From: Fischerella sp.
GTDB taxonomy: Bacteria; Cyanobacteriota; Cyanobacteriia; Cyanobacteriales; Nostocaceae
NCBI GenBank assembly: GCA_026419705.1
Contig: JANZYY010000216.1
Location: 1 to 8,177 of the forward strand
Direction: 5' to 3'
DNA length: 8,177 nt
The translations under genes were made by a program, and so were the position numbers. This document shows positions 7,024 through 8,177 of the stretch, in pieces. The stretch's first letter is position 1. Every line of letters starts with the position of its first letter. The notes beneath the pieces are model-generated. The model was not told the origin of the DNA. It did no database searches and saw only the letters and a list, made by a program, of their open reading frames with translations.

Positions 7024-7097
7024 TCCCCTTCTTTCTTGTCTCAGCTATAAAGACTATTTCTGAACTTTGAATCGACGTTCTATATTTCAACTTCCAC

Positions 7098-7134
7098 AAA
7101 AAGCCGACTGGGATTATCATCATTACCAGTCGGC
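7098..7134 (-). terminator. Strong hairpin with terminator geometry on the minus strand
   Basis: GCCGACTGG (7103-7111) and CCAGTCGGC (7126-7134) form a perfect, GC-rich 9-bp stem with a 14-nt loop. Read on the minus strand the stem is followed at once by TTTTT (complement of 7098-7102), the form of a Rho-independent terminator. On the plus strand it is followed only by AATTAGCTTTT, a poor U-tract. It would stop antisense transcription coming back through lepB. For plus-strand RNA it would be a stable hairpin 13 nt ahead of the Shine-Dalgarno at 7148. Confidence 0.55.
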
Positions 7135-7147
7135 AATTAGCTTTTCA

Positions 7148-7155
7148 AAAGGAGG
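7148..7155 (+). promoter_or_regulatory. Perfect Shine-Dalgarno not placed for lepB
   Basis: AAAGGAGG matches the anti-Shine-Dalgarno of 16S rRNA over eight bases, the strongest ribosome site in the window. It is 75 nt before the lepB ATG, far too distant to serve it, but exactly 7 nt before the TTG at 7163 that opens the 18-codon frame. The lepB ATG itself is preceded by TTTTCTCT with no recognisable site. Confidence 0.6.
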
Positions 7156-7162
7156 AAAAAAC

Positions 7163-7219
7163 TTGAATTATACTAAAGCTTTGTCTGATAATTACAAATT
7201 TTTCGACCAAGATTTTTAA
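7163..7219 (+). CDS. Possible 18-residue leader peptide upstream of lepB
   Basis: A TTG codon 7 nt after the AAAGGAGG opens an 18-codon frame, MNYTKALSDNYKFFDQDF, ending in TAA at 7217-7219, 11 nt before the lepB ATG. It is not in frame with lepB, so it is not an N-terminal extension of it. I do not recognise the peptide. It is polar and aromatic, with no hydrophobic stretch. The main support is the ideal ribosome site and the close spacing to a gene without its own site, which suggests translational coupling or regulation. A short open frame of this length often arises by chance, and TTG is a less common start, so the call is tentative. An alternative is that the ribosome site is a remnant of a lost gene. 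Confidence 0.35.
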   Translation: MNYTKALSDNYKFFDQDF

Positions 7220-7230
7220 TTATTTTCTCT

Positions 7231-7803
7231 ATGACCTCTCAAGAAAGTAACGCAAAAGAACCTTCTGTGTTGTCAGGAGTCTGGCGCAGTTTCCGGGAAA
7301 ATTTGGGTTTGATAGCTATTGCCTTAGTTTTAGCATTCTTAATCCGCACTTTTATTGCCGAACCTCGCTACATTCCTTCTGATTCAATGCTCCCAACCTT
7401 GCATACAGGCGATCGCTTAGTAGTAGAAAAAGTCTCTTACTATTTTCACCCCCCACGTTCAGGCGATATCATTGTCTTCCAACCTCCTGAAGAACTCCAA
7501 CGACGGGGATATCACAAAGACCAAGCTTTTATCAAACGTGTGATTGGTGAACCAGGTAAGATAGTTGCAATTAACAGTGGCAAAGTTTACATTAACGGAA
7601 AACCTCTACAAGAAAACTATATTGCTGAACCACCAAATCAGCCTTTTCCACCAGTACAAGTCCCAGAAGATGAGTTTTTTGTCATGGGAGACAACCGCAA
7701 TGATAGTAATGATTCTCGTTATTGGGGATTTTTACCAAGAAAAAATATCATTGGTCGGGCAGTGTTTCGCTTTTGGCCGCTTAGTCGAATTGGGTTTGTT
7801 TAG
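7231..7803 (+). CDS. lepB: Signal peptidase I
   Basis: This membrane-anchored serine protease removes signal peptides from Sec- and Tat-exported proteins at the outer face of the plasma or thylakoid membrane. The 190-residue length fits cyanobacterial and Gram-positive-type enzymes with a single N-terminal anchor (hydrophobic about 25-42). The catalytic Ser52 lies in YIPSDSMLPTL (47-57) and the general-base Lys102 in FIKRVIGEPG (100-109). Box D VYINGKPLQENY (119-130) and box E VMGDNRNDSNDSRYWG (151-166) are intact, so the enzyme should be active. The ATG at 7231 gives a short polar cytoplasmic tail (MTSQESNAKE), as expected. No ribosome site precedes it. The possible leader ORF ending 11 nt upstream may supply ribosomes. 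Cyanobacteria often have more than one type I signal peptidase, so which paralogue this is cannot be told. It converges on the downstream gene with only 23 nt between. A HIP1 octamer is at 7409-7416. Confidence 0.95.
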   Translation: MTSQESNAKEPSVLSGVWRSFRENLGLIAIALVLAFLIRTFIAEPRYIPSDSMLPTLHTGDRLVVEKVSYYFHPPRSGDIIVFQPPEELQRRGYHKDQAFIKRVIGEPGKIVAINSGKVYINGKPLQENYIAEPPNQPFPPVQVPEDEFFVMGDNRNDSNDSRYWGFLPRKNIIGRAVFRFWPLSRIGFV

Positions 7804-7826
7804 TTAGTTGTTTGTTGTTTGAACAT

Positions 7827-8156
7827 CTAAAACCTGAGATAATACATCAACTGGGCAAGGATATCGCCCGATATATTTAACCGTTGCTGGAAATCGACTA
7901 AGTTACGGTAAGACCCGGCTAATTGACGGTTTTCAACTACTGCTTGAGCCAGGGACGCATCTATAAACGGTACTTTTAGCAAGCTTTCAACCGTTGCTGT
8001 ATTGGGATTGACCGCATGCGTAACATTACTTACGGATTCATCATCGTAATAACTAAAATTTAGAATTGGCTCTAAAGGCTTGAGTCGCTGTATGGAGAGA
8101 CTCAAAGCCGCGGCTATATCTTCGATAGAGTAAAATTTAACACCACTACGCGAAAG
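7827..8156 (-). CDS. ComEA-like helix-hairpin-helix protein, C-terminal fragment cut by contig end
   Basis: The 109 genomic residues run from LSRSGVKFYSIEDIAAALSL to the C-terminus AQLMYYLRF. They match a cyanobacterial protein type with repeated ComEA/HhH modules. The first visible part (SRSGVKFYSIEDIAAALSLS) is the end of one module. NPNTATVESLLKVPFIDASL followed by AQAVVENRQ and YRNLVDFQQRL is a second, full one. The NxNTAxxxxLxxxP and VxxR pattern is that of ComEA DNA-binding repeats, but the usual glycine turn (PGIG) is PFID, so DNA contact by this module is doubtful. The N-terminal part is missing. Translating to the contig end adds a false N-terminus MYKRQ with a GTG start at 8171, which is entirely adapter-encoded (8157-8171) and must be removed. 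The gene converges with lepB. A competence or DNA-uptake role is a guess from the fold. Confidence 0.75.
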   Translation of the reverse strand, partial: LSRSGVKFYSIEDIAAALSLSIQRLKPLEPILNFSYYDDESVSNVTHAVNPNTATVESLLKVPFIDASLAQAVVENRQLAGSYRNLVDFQQRLNISGDILAQLMYYLRF

Positions 8157-8177
8157 CTGTCTCTTATACACATCTGA
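8157..8177. other. Illumina Nextera (Tn5 mosaic end) adapter contamination
   Basis: Bases 8157-8175 equal the 19-bp Tn5 mosaic-end sequence as it appears in Nextera read-through (CTGTCTCTTATACACATCT). The next GA matches the start of the read-1-side adapter extension. It lies exactly at the end of the sequence, so it is untrimmed library adapter assembled into the contig, not a transposon end. Genomic sequence stops at 8156. Confidence 0.96.

Larger units (their letters stand above)
6876..7162. other. Spacer between ugd and the lepB region, with structured and polypyrimidine segments
   Basis: This non-coding stretch, up to the possible leader ORF, contains in order: a purine-rich segment with an AAGGAGG (6935-6941) that has no start codon at a usable distance, a long-range stem at 6953-7023, a pyrimidine run at 7021-7037, an AT-rich part with weak -10-like hexamers (TATAAA 7046-7051, TATATT 7081-7086, neither with a good -35), a strong hairpin at 7103-7134 and a perfect Shine-Dalgarno at 7148-7155. 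I infer the lepB promoter and 5' leader lie here. Confidence 0.5.

Noticed and set aside
6917..7123. 68-residue minus-strand frame in the ugd-lepB spacer
   Set aside because: It covers the polypyrimidine and repeat segments, which translate to low-complexity peptide, and runs through the 7103-7134 hairpin. It has no recognisable domain.
8157..8175. Tn5-type transposon end indicating a mobile element
   Set aside because: It is at the very end of the contig, in library-adapter orientation with the read-1 adapter GA following, and there is no transposase or target duplication.

Overview
The window looks like chromosomal DNA from a cyanobacterium, probably a filamentous Nostocales-type one. The evidence is an ndhS gene (known from cyanobacteria and chloroplasts), several proteins that read as typical cyanobacterial versions, and six perfect HIP1 octamers (GCGATCGC) at 94-101, 1189-1196, 3086-3093, 3802-3809, 6075-6082 and 7409-7416. 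About 0.1 such octamer would be expected by chance in this length. Degenerate heptamer repeats in the spacers also fit. The 3' end is a contig end: bases 8157-8177 are Illumina Nextera transposase adapter, not genome.

Layout: (1) 1-771, the 3' part of a rodA/SEDS cell-wall polymerase gene, cut by the window start; (2) 873-1070, ndhS, the ferredoxin-docking subunit of photosynthetic NDH-1; (3) 1158-1814, a conserved cyanobacterial HAS-barrel protein; (4) 1961-4096, a CPA2-type cation:proton antiporter with two C-terminal UspA-like domains; (5) 4421-5356 and 5484-6875, UDP-glucuronate decarboxylase and UDP-glucose 6-dehydrogenase, consecutive steps from UDP-glucose to UDP-xylose; (6) 7231-7803, signal peptidase I, preceded by a structured spacer and a possible 18-codon leader ORF with a perfect Shine-Dalgarno; (7) 7827-8156 on the minus strand, the C-terminal part of a ComEA-like helix-hairpin-helix protein, converging on lepB.

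The clearest functional unit is the UDP-sugar pair: the dehydrogenase makes UDP-glucuronate and the decarboxylase converts it to UDP-xylose, precursors for exopolysaccharide, sheath or glycan synthesis. The other genes are housekeeping (wall elongation, photosynthetic electron flow, ion homeostasis, protein export) and show no obvious common pathway. All genes but the last are on the plus strand, but spacers of roughly 80-350 nt argue against one long operon. The spacer at 1815-1960 holds nothing I can identify.

I see no mobile element, CRISPR array, tRNA, rRNA or defence system. The points most worth a second look are the adapter-derived false N-terminus at the contig end, the leader ORF and hairpins before lepB, and the Asn in place of the conserved acidic residue in the antiporter.
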